Assembly: GCA_021234155.1 (NCBI GenBank)
Contig: JAJEKV010000101.1
Span: 2,895,089-2,959,088 of the forward strand
Length of the DNA stretch: 64,000 nucleotides
From: Isoetes taiwanensis
Lineage: Eukaryota; Streptophyta; Lycopodiopsida; Isoetales; Isoetaceae
Reading direction: 5' to 3'
Below, piece by piece: positions 33,897 through 47,052 of the stretch (position 1 is its first letter; each line of letters begins with the position of its first letter). Made by a program: the position numbers and the translations under genes. The notes below the pieces were generated by a model that saw only the letters and a list, made by a program, of their open reading frames with translations, did not search any database and had not been told where the DNA came from.

Positions 33897-36863
33897 CTCC
33901 AAATCTCCTAGTAACAGAGTCGGAAGGTCGCTTGGATAACCGCTCGGGCTGCTTGAAGAAAAAGAGCTGCCAAGAAATATTCTACCTGCATGAAAAAATT
34001 GAATTTCAAGAGAACCCAATATGTGATTTTGAAATATTCTTGACACAAAAAATAATAATGATGAAGATTCACTTTAAAAAAAAAAAAGAACCCGTCCGCG
34101 GACTTCTTTCATTGAGTTTTTAAATACCAATCTACCGAGTTCTTTCATTGATTATTTTTATCCCGTTGTTGTGTATTTTATCTTGACTAATTTTGCATGA
34201 TGTGCTTAAATTGATGAAATGCGTGCATAAATTGAGAACAATATGGGTGTAATGTGGAGACCCATATGTGCAAACAAAGAGCCAAGACTAAGAAAAAAAT
34301 AAATTTTGTTTGATCTTCTGCTAAATCTATGATTTCATTTTCTGCCATTATGTGCTTTTGCATTTAAGTTTTGCCATGCTTTACCTGATGGAATGCCAGC
34401 CTTGCCCTTGACACAGAAAAGTTGTTTTGTGCCTATGCTTGCCATAAACACATTGATGACATTTTTTCTTTTTCCTGAATTTATCTGATGATATATATAA
34501 TCTTACCCAATCGGCCCTCCGCTTGTAAAGCATGCTCTTATCATGATCCAAATTCGAAAGAAGCCAATCTGCATGCCTTCTTGCCCTTTTAGTTTCATTC
34601 TTTTATTTCTAACCTTTTTCTTCCATATTCTATCCATCTTTTTCTCCCAGGCCATGAATCATTCTGCCCTGCCGTAATCAGAGAAGAAGCTTTTTGCCAT
34701 TGCTGTGCCTTTACTATTTGCAGTAAAAAATGACAGAGAAAGGAAGGAGCAAGCTGAAGGCTAATGTTTGAATTCCTCCAATATTTGAAGGCATCAAAAG
34801 AAATTGCACAAGTTTTCTTTTTTATTTAAATGATTATGGATGGTATGATGGATGTGCTGACCTAGAAAGGCAGCAGCATCCCATGAACTATATAAAAAGT
34901 GATGAAAAAGTATAAGTGATGTGAAAGGGATAGAGCGTCATACCAGCCAGTAGAGCGAGGGTGCCACTGACCTGGATGGGACTTGCCACCCTATAATTGA
35001 TGAAGATGAAGTGATGTTAGAAGTTTTTAGTATTTTTTTCCCCTTGGAAGACTTCTAAGGTATTTTTGAAGACTTGAAGACATTTTGAAATTGGATTTTT
35101 GTTAAGTTGTGATGCTATTTTGAGGACCAAATTGAAGACATGAAGTTCAAATATAAGATTTTTGAAGAATTCATTGGGACGATGAATAATCGGGGAGGGG
35201 GGGGGGGGAGGGGGAAGGAGGGGGGGGGGGGGGGGTAACATTGTGTGTTTTATCTTGACTCACGGAGGAGGGGGTGTAATGTTGTGTGTTTTATCTTGAC
35301 TATTTTTGCATGATGTGCTTAAATTGATGAAATGTGTGCATAAATTGAGAACAATATGGGTGTAATATGGAGAAAATGTAAAAACTGTGCAAATATTGTG
35401 GAGGAAGCATTTATGATGTACTGAAGTGGAATCTATGGACTTGAAGGAGTATTAAAGTCCTTAAAAAATATTTTCAATGGTTGACATTCTGATGATGTGT
35501 CATGAATCTGGAAGAGCATGGTAGTTGCAAGGAGTTTAGATGGCCTAGATTTGATGTTGAGTTGGCAAGATCTAGTGAACTTATGGTAGTTAGAATTTAG
35601 ATCTAAGGTTGAGATTTGCCCAAATCTGGTGGCGAGGATCAAGTGTAGCCAAAATTTGTGAAGAAAGCAGGCCCAATTTTGGAAGATGACATCTGGGCAA
35701 AGTTCTTGAAGTTGTGAGTATCTTTCTTGATCAATAATATTATGTTGAAGTATGATATTTTGAGTATGGTTATGTGATTCTCTCATCTATTATCTCAAAT
35801 TTTCTAATCCCAAATGAAGTTAAGTTATGATATGAATTGGTGCAAGAATTTATGATGGAATGATTATGTGGTGATGTATGATGCCAGTAGAGTGAGGCTT
35901 AGCCTGTCTCATATACTTTGAATTTGCTTTAGTTCTTTGGTCTTGAGTTTGCCTTGGATGCGTTGACCAAACTAACACCCGCCTAAATGTAGTTAACCTA
36001 ATCTTTCTTCCAATACGAATTTTTCCCGACCGCCTGCGTTTCCCGAGCGCCTGTGATTTCGAGAACTCGATTCGGCTTTCTCAAGAATGGCTACAGAAGT
36101 CTGGTACGCATCTCGTTCCTATAACTTATACAACTGTCTAATCCATTTTTGTAACCATGACCTAACCCATTTTTGAAAGGGTTAAGCTACATGTATAACA
36201 AACAATCTTCATATAAAGCATGTTTAAGTTGCACGCTCGATTAATGACAAGTTATGTGCAGCAATAACTCAACCAACTGTTTATTAGCAAAATTTGTACC
36301 CATGTCTTGCTCTTGTACAAGTGGAATCCACATTGCTTCAGCCTGTTATAGGAATGCAGTAATTAGAAAAGTTCAACAATGAACATCATTTTATTCCAAG
36401 GCAGAAGCAAATAAGCCAATAAATGCAAAACATAAAAGCACAAATAGGACCAATGACACTAAATTTCTAAAAAAATGCATTATCCAAAAGTCATATTAGT
36501 TGGAAGGAAAGACTTTATTTTCTTCAGTAGAGATGCCTTCTCATCAAATTTGACAATGATCCACATAATAGAATAATATACAAAAGCACTAAAACACTTT
36601 AACTTCTTAAACATGGGTTTCATCTACGTGAGAGCAATAGTTTCTCTACAGTATGAACAAAAGGCCTAAACACAACACATAGCTCCTATTGATTGAATGC
36701 AGCTCTATTGGTTATTGCTAAGCAGGAAGAAACCATATTGCAAAGCAAAGAATCTGTCAAATAATTTTATCTCAATTAATTTTATCTGCTCTTCTAGGAC
36801 CCAATCTATAATCCAACATCACAAAGTAATTTACGCATAAGATCCTTTTCTTGAGTTATCGCT
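33897..36863. other. Non-coding stretch of copy B
   Basis: AT-rich DNA without conserved frames. Minus-strand Pro/Leu strings near 35017-35241 arise from the G-run. Phrases around TTGCATGATGTGCTTAAATTG occur twice (34192 and 35307), showing an internal direct repeat about 1.1 kb apart. Confidence 0.55.
35193..35236 (+). repeat. G-rich run (copy B)
   Basis: Mostly G with two short A-containing interruptions and runs of up to 17 G. It is the counterpart of 2097-2143 and a G-quadruplex candidate. Confidence 0.75.
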
Positions 36864-37500
36864 TTGCCCCTGCTTCTTCTAGAGATTTCTGTTAGTCATG
36901 TACATCCTGGTACAGGACTATTCATGCACACGACGGACCAGGTCAAGGCCAAGGATCCGCAGTCAGGCACGGGTCAGTCGTCAAAGGCCCAGCAAAAGAC
37001 CAAGCCGCAGCAGACCACGCAGTCAAAGAACGTGCCCCCTGCCAAGAGGAGGCGCTCAGACAAGTGACAGGCCGTCACCGCCAGCATCAGCATCAGCGTC
37101 AGCGTGACTTTAGGCACCTCAAGAGGCACCGCCAGCATTCCTGCAAATCAAGCCTCCTTCCAGGAGTCGGCACCGAGATCTGACAGTGTCTATATTGGGC
37201 CAAAGGCCATTGTACTATATATATGAGTAGAGCTAGCACTCGATTTTTAGATGAGTTTTTGGTCTTATCTCACTTCTGTCTTCTCTCGATTGCGAGAGCT
37301 CATGTATCACAATTGATATCAAGAGTTTTGGTTCTCTTCATTGTGTTCTACATTGTCCTTTTGTTTTTCTTGTTTGTCTCTTTTCCCTTCCTTAGTTTCT
37401 TTTGCAAATCCCGCGTGACACAGCTACCGGATTCTCCTGTTTGATCCACGGGTCCTCACAGCAGGGCTGTCTTGCAGGAGTTCCCGAACCCAGACCCCAA
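36864..37500 (+). other. LTR-like segment with a TATA box and a short Lys/Gln-rich frame
   Basis: A 67-residue frame (36864-37067) is rich in Lys, Gln and Ser and ends NVPPAKRRRSDK, resembling a nuclear signal; it is broken in copy A. Downstream, CTATATATATGAGTAGAGC (about 37213-37231) resembles a core promoter, and TTGATATCAAGAGTTTTGG (about 37313) loosely resembles a tRNA-Met primer site. The whole may be a solo LTR or a retroelement end; no partner LTR was found. Confidence 0.3.
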
Positions 37501-39239
37501 ACAATTTCAAATGGACTTTTCAATTCACAAGCTAAAATCAATTCTTCAAGTTTAACCCCAAACTAATTACGAGAGTGAACATTAGAATAGTGACACATGT
37601 TTTGGGGAAAGGATTCATCTTGTAGGGCATCATGTGAGTGTCATGTGGACCTTCAACTCTATGATATTCAATGGAAGAAACATGATATATAGATGACATC
37701 TCATTTGCTCTTCTTCAAGCTATTACAATCATCTTTCTTGACAAAATCTACAAGAGATCTCGGAAAAGAACTACAGAGTCCGTAATATCATTTATTTCGT
37801 TATACAATCCTTGTTATTCGAGAGCACAAGTGCCCCATAAGCATATGGTGATGGTAGCAAATACAACCGCTTACAAAATAGAAGTAAGTTTATCCATAAG
37901 AACATCAGAATACAATGATTTGCATATTAGAAGTAAAATTTATTCATAAAAACATCAAGTAATCCAAGATTATGAATGCAAAAATAGACACTACTTCATG
38001 ATTACAACTTGCGCGATTTTAGACACGATATACTTGATGGCAATATCATTTCATTGTCTATTCATTCCATTTGAACCAACAACAAAATCCCAGTGGCACC
38101 CGCTCTATATCTCTACATATTTCAACATAAAACCACATGCTTCGAAGGCACGTTTCTTCCTTAGATTCTATTAATTTCTTATAGCCAAGTCCTGTCTTCA
38201 AATCCTCATAATATGTCATTCTCTTGAGGGGTCTAATGGTAATGACCATGTCATACCAGATCTATGTAGATACTTCCTCTCAATGCAGCCCTCAATTAGA
38301 TACAACAATCCATTTAATTTGTCATTTTTATCCATAACTCCATTATTTAACTATGGAGTTCATTTATCTTTAAAGTTCCATGCTATTGCTATCTTGTGGA
38401 AGTTACTACAAGCTTCGTAGGCCTGATTCATCTTAATTCTCAAGGATCTCAAATTGATTATGATCACTTACAATTTCTGATTACTAGGTTCTTCCCGTAT
38501 GGGCACCCCTCTTCTAGGCCCCAATTGTGAATTGATAATTTAGCCTTGTATTAATCCTTCTGGGGTTACAATAGAAAGCATAAATTGACAATAGATAGTA
38601 CATTTCTATTTCTTCTTCCTCCATGGTTTCTTCATTTGTTTGATTGCTTATTCTTCGATGCTTCCATGCTGCCAGAAGTACCAATCACATCATTTATTTC
38701 TGTACAGTCTAAACCATGGTGTGTACTACGCTAGAGGGCGTCGACCAATAATGGACCAATAACCAATAGTGGCTCACAGAAAAATGGATCATATTTTCTT
38801 ATAATTACATTCTTTATGCATTAATGTGGATCTTAAAATAACGCAACATGGACTTCTAGGCTTGATCTGAGTCGTTTATTTTTTAGTAATAGTATCTCAT
38901 CCATTACCTTTAACAAAGTAAGAGGTCCTATGACGGATAATCCTAGCAGCATTCTTCTTACGCCTTAAGCATCCTCCCAGGGAAGCATTTCCAGGTAACA
39001 TATTGCAAACCATGTTCTAGAAAGATTGTAAATAGCATTTTCCAGGAAAGGCAACTCTTTATGCAGCGGAATGCTGAAAGGCTTTTCAGCATCACGATTT
39101 CTTCATGCAATAGAATGCCAAAAAACTTTTCAGCATCACGATTTTGCTTTTACAATGCTTTTCATGAGTGTGCATCCATTGATTTTACCTTCTTCTTTTT
39201 TGGTTGTCTTATTTCTTATATTTACACAAGAAGCTTTAC
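37501..39239. other. Non-coding stretch of copy B
   Basis: No gene is recognised. Two imperfect 50-bp repeats around TTTTCAGCATCACGATTT lie at about 39071-39150, just before the LINE relic. Confidence 0.5.
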
Positions 39240-40845
39240 CATATTTCCCGCTGCCTGTGCAGAATGCCATATACAGGCTGTATGAGAGTTGTTTTGGCAG
39301 GATGCAGCCGACGGGCCAAGCATTCACCAGTAGTATCGGGGTCTGGCAGCCTCTCACCAACACTTTTTGGCCTCTACATTGACCAGTTAGAGCCCTGGCT
39401 TACTAAGCATGAGGGGGATGGCATGTACAGCTTTTGTACCAAGTCATCGGCCAGCTCATCTATGCGGACGATGTTGACCTTCTGGCCCACACCCGAAGCT
39501 ACTCTGATCTCATCACGGATACCCTAGACACATTACGCCGGGCTCTGGACATGCGGCGTGAATCGGCCAAGAGCCGGGGTGGTTCTCATATCCTCTTCAC
39601 GCCACCCCACGCCTCCTGCACTCACATATCGGGGGCGATGCCGTGGAGGTCCGCCCACCTACAAGTACCTGGGGGTGGAGTTCCCCTCCCCGCTCTGTTG
39701 GGAGGCGTCCATCCGCTTCTTGGTGACAATAGAGCGAAAACGCTTTATGCCATGCGAACAGCGATCCAAGGCGAGACTCTATGATTGGGGCCATCGGTCA
39801 CATCGTTTTGGTGCCGGTCGAACTGTCCTTACGTATGGGGTGAGGTTTGGGGGCGATGTCGTCTCTTTGGCGACTGAATGACTTGGGGCAGTGTGCGAAG
39901 GCATTTTTGGTACCGCACTTGGGGTGAAACCTTGATCCCCCTATCGGTCTGCTGCGAGGCCGGATTCTTGCCTCTTCGTGATGACCCTTGATAGACACAT
40001 CGTCTATTTTTGAAAGTGGTTAATATGGGTGATGCTCGACTCCCGCTTTTGGCTTCTGTTGTGGCAATGGGCCTTGGCGGCTCGAGTGGCCTTGTTGGAG
40101 GGGTAAGAGAGATCGATGGTTCGCCCGGATGGAGCGTCGCGAGAAGCATCGCGTGCGGTGGACATAGAGGCCCGATCGTGGCACCGGGCGGGAGTACACG
40201 GGCGCTTGCTTCCTTGGCAAGCTCACGGGACCCGGCTCTAGAGCGAGTCAAGGCGGCCCATTACAAGGAGCACATCAAACCAGCGTTGGCCGGGGCCCTT
40301 GACTCTACTGCGTTTCGGCTGCCCGAAAAGCGCATACTCATTGCCTCCATTCGCCCGCAGTGCCCACCATCTTTGTATCGAGGCGGGCGGTGGATTGGGG
40401 AGCCCCGCCGGGACGGGCTCTGTCGGTCTTTGTCGAGGCGGGGGCCGTGAGGATGAGTCTCACACTTTCGAGTTGCCCGGCATTGGTCGGATCAGGGCGG
40501 ATACGTTCCTTTAGTACGGACGGACTTGCCCCTACATTTGCTAATGAACACACCCTCATTACATGCTCTAGGGTCGTACATTCAGGAGGTGTTGGATCTG
40601 TGAGCCCACCTTTGCCCCCCCGGCTGCGTGACGGGGCACTACGGTCTGGTACATGAGTGTATATATTTGTGTGTTTTGCATTTTAGTATATTGGAGCGGT
40701 TTGTCAATAGGCTGATTCTTTGCCGGTTTTCCCTCGAAAACCCGCCGAGGCGGGGTTTTTCAATCGAGGGTAGTAATCCAGCGTCTTTGGCGCTTTTGTA
40801 TTGGGTCCCATAGACCGATTGGTCTCCGTGGACGATGAAAATACC
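39240..40845 (+). pseudogene. LINE-type reverse transcriptase relic, copy B
   Basis: A 5'-truncated ORF2-like region. SLSPTLFGLYIDQLEPWL (about 39345-39400) is an RT palm phrase. QLIYADDVDLLAHT carries the catalytic YADD at 39461-39472. KYLGVEF (about 39663) and the ALRR-like thumb follow. LIASIRPQCPPSLYRGGRW and a Cys/His segment (DESHTF, about 40450) mark the C-terminus. At least six frame changes separate these blocks, so no enzyme is encoded as read. The family lacks the zf-RVT style seen at 59690-61682, so this is a different LINE lineage. The relic ends near 40845. Confidence 0.65.
40733..40768. repeat. GC-rich hairpin near the LINE 3' end
   Basis: GAAAACCCGCC-GA-GGCGGGGTTTTTC forms a stem of about 10 bp with a tiny loop. 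Copy A lacks it because a stretch is missing there. It may be part of the 3' end recognised during LINE copying (inferred). Confidence 0.6.
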
Positions 40846-43800
40846 TTCTTTCCTTTCTTCCAAACTAACAAGAAAGGCCTAAAATTTTGTGTTTTTAACC
40901 ATGAAATGTATATTTATTGTAAATAGCTTGGAAAAATAAAGACTTCAAGTCGGATTGTTGGATGAGATTTCACAAATGGAAATCATAAATTGAAATAGAT
41001 GGCTCATAAATCACAGTTATATTCCCTTAGGCAATAGAGCATGGAGACAGATCAAAATTGTTACAATGGGCCTTTAATGTTCGCCTATTTGGTGTAACCT
41101 TTATCTAGCCTAATATGAATACAATTTCATAGTCAAATTATCAATGTAAGGGAATTTAAGTTACTTTATTCAAAGAACCCAGTAGATTCATAAATGATCT
41201 TGTGTTCTCAACAATCCAAAAGTCCTACAATTTTTTAAACCAGGGCCATACATTTACCCAAATGATCCATTTACCATATATCCTCCGGAGTTTTGGGAAA
41301 AAAGCTCATTTTCTTAACCTCGAAATCATTATTATTGATAGTCAAAGAGGAGATTACATGCCGAAATTGAGCATATATTAATGAAACCAGCCCATGTATT
41401 GGATAGAGTCCTTGTGGAGCTGAAGTGGAGATTTAGTGGAAACATATATATTCTAGACACTATCTAGGTTCAGCACGCGTTTAATATTAATTATATTTCA
41501 AATGGAATTAACTATGTGGCATTAAGCACGACTGCCTTTTCTGAAGCGAGAGAAACGAAGAAAAGGAGAAACAGCGACTTCGAATAACAAAAATTAATTT
41601 TATTTGGTTTAACAGGAGTTCTTCAAAGGGTCTTATCTAAAGCAGAGTACCGTGTTGTATCTCATGTTCCATCAGGAGCTCTAGAGACAAAGAGCTCAAA
41701 ACCTGGTTTATAGAAACTGTTAGGCCATCTAAGGACAAAGCAAGCATTGGTATATAGTCATCCATGCTGAGTCCCAACATACTAGACATTTAAGAATTTA
41801 TTCCTGAACCGAAGGACTTTAACTTTCACATCATTTTAGATCAAGAGAACTTTGGAGCTGTTCCCCGACTAAAATGTGGAGCAAAAGATATCTTCATAAA
41901 AAATATAGGTGAACTGTTGGAAATGATTGAAGGATTTCAAGAAGAATAGATATGTTTGGTGGATAATGACCCAATTAAGTGTCGCTTGAGTATGGACTGT
42001 TGCATAAAATCCTCCAACATGGCACCTAAAGGATGAAGTTGAAGAAAATTGGGTATCTGAAGTAACACTCGAAATGTTTAATTCCCTCACAGTGCCTATT
42101 TTCCTCAAAATTAGACCAGATATGCAAGAAAAAGCCAACGCCAAAGACGTTGATTTGGTTGAAAAAAATTATTGCTAATAATTTTGCACTCATATTTGTG
42201 GTGTACTTTGTAACTGCATATAGTTTATATTCATATAAAAGATGCTTTTTTATGAAGAACTCTCTGACTTTTGCATTTTTCTTCTCTATAAAAATTCATC
42301 TTATCTTACCTTATCTCTCATTTGCTATGCTTTTGTTCTATCCAATGCCATGCAGATATAATAACTCATGCATTATTTCTAATAATTCACTTTCAGAAAA
42401 CACGCATAGGGCACACACGCACGCGCGCGCGCGCGCGGGTGTCTGCACGCATGTGCCTTCACGCAAATTTTTAATCAAAATCTAGGCGAAATGCCCGAGT
42501 TCGAAAAAATAAAATGTGGAATAATTTCAAATTAATGAAATTGGTGGTTAAATTGAGCCTATAGGGTTATTGTCGTTTATGCATTGAGAAAGATAGTCTA
42601 TGGCAGTCTAATGATTTCCTCGTGATAAGCCGAGAGGTGGAGGTTTGTAGTTATTATAGGTACTTTTTCTGCACAGAAGCTTTTGAGATGATTGCTTTGG
42701 CCTTACAGTCTGCTCTACGTTCCAATCCCTTCTGGTATGGCTTTTGCCCTAATGTGTGACTTTCAGAGCAAACGAAAGAAGCTTGTGTTGTCATTCTACC
42801 TGTCTATAACAAGATATGGACAAACCATAGAAGGCCAAGATATTGGTAATGTAGTATGATGATAGAGGGTTTAAATCCTCAATTGTAATACTAAATCTTA
42901 TCCTTTGTAATTTTATGAGCTGGAGAGTAGCATATGATAGTCCAAAATCTGCACCACATTGGAATGTGGATTCATTTTCGTAGGGCCAATTCTTGATTAT
43001 AGATTGTTGCTTCTGATCCAAAATGTTAAAAATTCCTTTTGATCCAAAATGTTAGAAATTCCTTTTGCACCTGCATCCTTATATGATATTTCTATGGCAA
43101 ATTTCTAGGCTAAAGGGAAGTTCAAATCCCTATCCTTACATGCAAGAAAGCATCTGTTGTAATTTTTGTATTTTGTGGCAAATTTCTGGGCTGAAGAAGG
43201 GTTCAAATCGTGATTTATTTTGGCTTGACATGCAAGAACGCATCTGTTGCAATTTTTGTTGGCTATGGTTCAATAATTGTAGTGTGACATGGAAATTGAG
43301 GTTCAACCCATCTTCATTTCCAAGGGGCAGCCCTGCTTTGTCCATTGGTAATATGACAGCAAATTCCCATATTTAATGGTTAAGTTTTTAAGACCATAGG
43401 AATCAAGCCATTATAGAATGACAAAAATAAAACAAAAAGCTGTTTGAACCAAATTAAGTTCCAACCTTGGGCAGACCAGATCCAGCCAAAAGGGGCCTAC
43501 TTTTTACCAGACATAACAATTTTTGGCTCCAGTTTAACAAAGCCTGACCCTGACTTCATTCAATGGTGAAAATAGGCTGGGCCAGGTGTTAAGGTGAATT
43601 TTATATCAACATATGCCAAGTTTTTAAGCCAGCATTACATTGCCTTTAAAGGAACAGGGTTGGAATTTCCTTATTCATAGCAACCGTGCAGGCATGTAAA
43701 GTTCTAATTGTGCATACAACCAAAGGCCTGTACAAGAGCTTGCATATGATCACACTTCTCGTGTATTACAGTTACAACTCTTATGGAGTAAAGGGCTCAA

Positions 43801-43848
43801 TTTTCTTGAGCCCACAATAAATAATAAAATATTGATGGGAAGCACAGG
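40846..43848. other. Non-coding stretch of copy B
   Basis: AT-rich DNA with a CA/CG microsatellite at 42413-42439. Local direct repeats lie at about 43010-43265, where TTGATCCAAAATGTTA and GCAAGAAAGCATCTGTTG-AATTTTTGT each occur twice. No coding frame is conserved with copy A. Confidence 0.55.
42413..42439. repeat. CA/CG alternating microsatellite (copy B)
   Basis: CACACACGCACG followed by eight or so CG dinucleotides. It is a Z-DNA-prone tract; the length differs from copy A. Confidence 0.8.
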
Positions 43849-46050
43849 CTACTTCCCTTTTAATTTACAGTACGCATAAAAACCTGACCCCAAAAATCCA
43901 AGAGCCTGACCAACAACGTTCCACTGAAAACATATATACCATGCCTCATTGGGTTAGGTATTACAAAAACAGCAGAACCAGGCATATAGAAGGAAAAGGC
44001 CAATAAAGTAAATTACCAGATCAAATGGCAGTCCACCAAACAAGAACCATCCAAACAATATTGTCCCAAGATCCTGCAAAACAGAACGATGATTAAACTT
44101 AGTTCAGAATACTTTTAAAGAAGTTCTAGATGAATGCTTATACCTTTATATTCCCACACATTGTCTGTGTCAATGGTGAGTTGAGTGATGTGTTCAAAAA
44201 TATAAAATAATTAAGACAGAATGCTAAGATGCACGAAAGCGATAGTATGGCCTGGAAAGCAGAAAACAGTTGTAAGAACTACACAAATGATAAACCTTCA
44301 ACTGAAGTACTAAAGAAGAAAACCTTACCTGAAAACCTAGTGAATGCATATATGGAAATCGCAGTGCTGTGCCAAGTTCACCAGTCAGAAAGGTCCACAA
44401 AAGTAGTAATGGGCCACAGATCAATCCTGGTACACCAGAGATGAGCCTATTGTGAACGATGATATTTTTCCAAAAAGAAACAGAGAATAACATAATGTAA
44501 CTGGCAGTGGGGGATGGGTTGATCTGACATAATAGAGCCATTGACGCATCAAAACACCCCCGAAATAGCCAGGGCAAGACGAGAGTCTAAATGCATAATG
44601 ATACGTAAGGAGGCACCATTTGCCCTACATGGAATAAAAGAATTCCAAAGTGCATAAAGAGTGGTCACAAACGAGGGCTTGATAAAATGGCAGGCATATT
44701 GGTCCATTCTATGAGAGCAAGACATAGAGGTAATACTAACGCATATCAAGAGTGTTGCACCTAACCGTGTATATATATGCGTATTTGGAAGTGTTATTCC
44801 AATGGGCTAAACAAGGCTTATTATGAGGGGAGCTATCTTACCATTACACCACATTAGTCCGAAACTATTAAGCCCAGTTGCTTTTCCTGGAAGGCAAAAT
44901 ACCCATTGTAAACATTATTTTCATAGTCATGGAGTAGTTAAATGCCAAATGTAACAAAAAGCATATTGTCTGGCTATAATTTACATACCAACACGGGCAA
45001 TCATAGCAAGATAAATAGCAGTTGTGATATTGGAAGCAATCACCATAGAATATCCACCAATATCAAATGAGAAATCCCTAACTCCAGCAAGTAATGCCCC
45101 TATCACAATAACAAACACACTGTAAAAGATGTTAGTAACATTTCGTTATCAGCAAGAGAATAACTCAGTCATAATAAACCTGCCAACAATGGGGGAGGAA
45201 TGTCGTTGACCCATGATTACATATTCCATAACCATTGTAAAGAAGACAGTGGTTCTACGCAGGGTTGTATACATGGGTACACTAACTCCTCTTAGCGATG
45301 CCATCCCAACTACCTAACAAACAGAACAACATTAACATAACAAAAATGCAAGATAATTTCAGTAAAGACCAGAGACCGAGGTTTTTACCATGTACAATAG
45401 ATATGACAAGGAAAGTGGAGATGTTTTCTTCAACAGTCGAAGTGGAACCATTCCTCTTACTGGAGCATCTTTCCCAAGAAGGTCCATATGCTCAATCTCA
45501 AATGTTATTACATTCCAAGAGCGTAAAACATACAGGAGCAGGGTCGAGCTTACCATCTGACTTTGAAAGTTTACAGTGATTATGCATAGAAGAACTCAAA
45601 AACCATCCTTGCTGGCATTTACTAAACCAATATGTTACCTGAAAAAGCGTAATAACATTTGCACATGGAAATCCGTATGATGATAATGCTGCCTTGTTGA
45701 AGAGCAGTAACATTACTGCAAGTCCAACTCACATATTAGGTGAAATGATAAAACTTGCTAATCATAGCTAAAAATGCTGAACAAAACTTAATATATATTC
45801 ATAGGGAGAAACTATAGGGGCATTCTAATGCCATGTACAACTTCTAACTGATCCATTGGTTTCATTATCTGGAAGATGGAACTCTGTTCTAGATTTACAT
45901 AGTGGTGAAGAAACGTAACCTACCAGCACAGGCCATGTAAGATAAGGCAGCAAACAATCCTTTTTTGCTCATCTTATCGCTCTTCCTGGAATGCTCTTCG
46001 TCCCCCATAGCTGTCCCAACCGACTGTGATTTATCAGCAGGGAGCATCAT
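43849..46050 (-). CDS. UGNT1-like Golgi nucleotide-sugar transporter, nine exons
   Basis: Exons on the minus strand: 46050-45924, 45715-45639, 45556-45389, 45313-45180, 45119-44989, about 44471-44329, 44251-44144, 44073-44017 and 43923-43849 (stop TAG). Phases join without shift, giving about 339 residues, normal for a DMT-superfamily transporter with about ten membrane helices. The start opens MMLPADKSQSVG (hydrophilic, cytosolic). Key phrases are LFNKAALSSYGFPCANVITL, VPMYTTLRRTTVFFTMV, GARD-like GVRDFSFDIGGY, LICGPLLLLWTF, CLNYFIFLNTSLNSPLTQT and GGLPFDL. These fit the plant UDP-GlcNAc transporter UGNT1 family, which moves UDP-GlcNAc into the Golgi in exchange for nucleotide monophosphate. 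Exon 6 lacks a visible AG acceptor, and its first 15 codons look scrambled, probably by CAG/CTG miscalls. Another DMT substrate is possible. Confidence 0.85.
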
Positions 46051-46630
46051 ACAACAAACTGCGACATCGCGATCAGCACAGCCCTAGGCTATATCTGGAC
46101 CATACCGCTAATTCCAGATCACCGCGTTCAAATCTAGCAACTGCCTCAAATCTATATTAGATGCTCGCAGAAAAGAACCCAATTTGGTGAAAACAGAGAA
46201 TATGCAAACAGGACAATGCCTTAAATTTCTTTGACCGACAAAATAAAGGATTGAGCATTGGAAGAAGGGCTGGATCAGAGAGCATGTTGGGCTGTGAAGA
46301 CGGATGGGTAGGCGGCGCCCAAGGCAACCGGAGGAGGAGGAGGAAGATTTTATTACTGTTTCCCACGTTTAAAGGTCAAGACCTTTAATCCCATAAAAGA
46401 CCTGGACTTTTGATAAATATATTGACATCCCACATGGGTGTACATTTTTTTGCCCTTTTCTAAAGCTTAAAAGCCTGCCGCCATGTTTATCCCTTTTTGT
46501 TCGTTCTTATTGCCTTGCTTAGGCCCTTCGTCTATGGCCACTTTGGATGTTAAAAATTTCTATTCTATTCTATCCAGTTTTTAACATTTAACAGGAGGTT
46601 AACCTTCCTTCTTGCAAGTTATGACACGAG
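46051..46630. promoter_or_regulatory. Upstream region of the transporter gene
   Basis: This interval holds the presumed 5' UTR and promoter. A GGAGGAGGAGGAGGAAG purine block at about 46331-46347 (a CTCC-rich pyrimidine tract on the coding strand) lies some 280 bp before the start, as is common in plant leaders. No TATA box is evident. Confidence 0.35.
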
Positions 46631-47014
46631 GTGATGCCAGTTCCATGGATCAAACTTCTTGACCCCTTTTGTTTGGAACAGATGCACGAATATTTGTCAG
46701 TAGCTTTCTGGGTAATTTGGAAACACTGTTGTGATGTTGGTATTGGAGGGCTTGGGATCTCCATTGCAAAACTGAAAAATATGTTTAATCTGGAAGTGGC
46801 ACTGATGGGTTTATCTCACCATAGGCAGAAAGGCAGGGGATATAACAGAGGACTTGACAGATTAGGTACTTTAGAAGGGTTCTATTCCTTCTTTAGGTGT
46901 CATACTTTAGAAGGGTTCTATTCCTTCTTTAGGTGTCATTGGCTCTATAAGAAGGTGATGGAGGAAAATGATGCTGATAATGTTGCTGCTAATGTTGCAG
47001 CTATTCAATATTAA
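46631..47014 (+). CDS. Unidentified open frame before the Ty3 relic
   Basis: 127 residues, ending just before the 21-bp repeats. It contains a duplicated phrase, TLEGFYSFFRCH, created by a 36-bp tandem duplication. There is no CCHC knuckle and no clear gag feature. It is open only in copy B. It may be a remnant of the retroelement or spurious. Confidence 0.2.
   Translation: MMPVPWIKLLDPFCLEQMHEYLSVAFWVIWKHCCDVGIGGLGISIAKLKNMFNLEVALMGLSHHRQKGRGYNRGLDRLGTLEGFYSFFRCHTLEGFYSFFRCHWLYKKVMEENDADNVAANVAAIQY
46867..46938 (+). repeat. 36-bp tandem duplication
   Basis: Two exact copies (46867-46902 and 46903-46938) starting TACTTTAGAAGGGTTCTATT. Copy A has both units with small differences, so the duplication predates the large one. 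Confidence 0.9.
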
Positions 47015-47052
47015 CTATATCAAGTGGGGGGTTAACTATATCAAGTGGGGGG
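47011..47052 (+). repeat. 21-bp tandem duplication ending in a G-run
   Basis: Two copies of TTAACTATATCAAGTGGG plus GGG. The purine-rich end resembles a polypurine tract. Present in both large copies. Confidence 0.8.

Noticed and set aside
39829-40450. Open frames of 140 and 146 residues on opposite strands
   Set aside because: Both overlap the LINE C-terminal region. The LINE phrases occur in other frames, so these are shadows.
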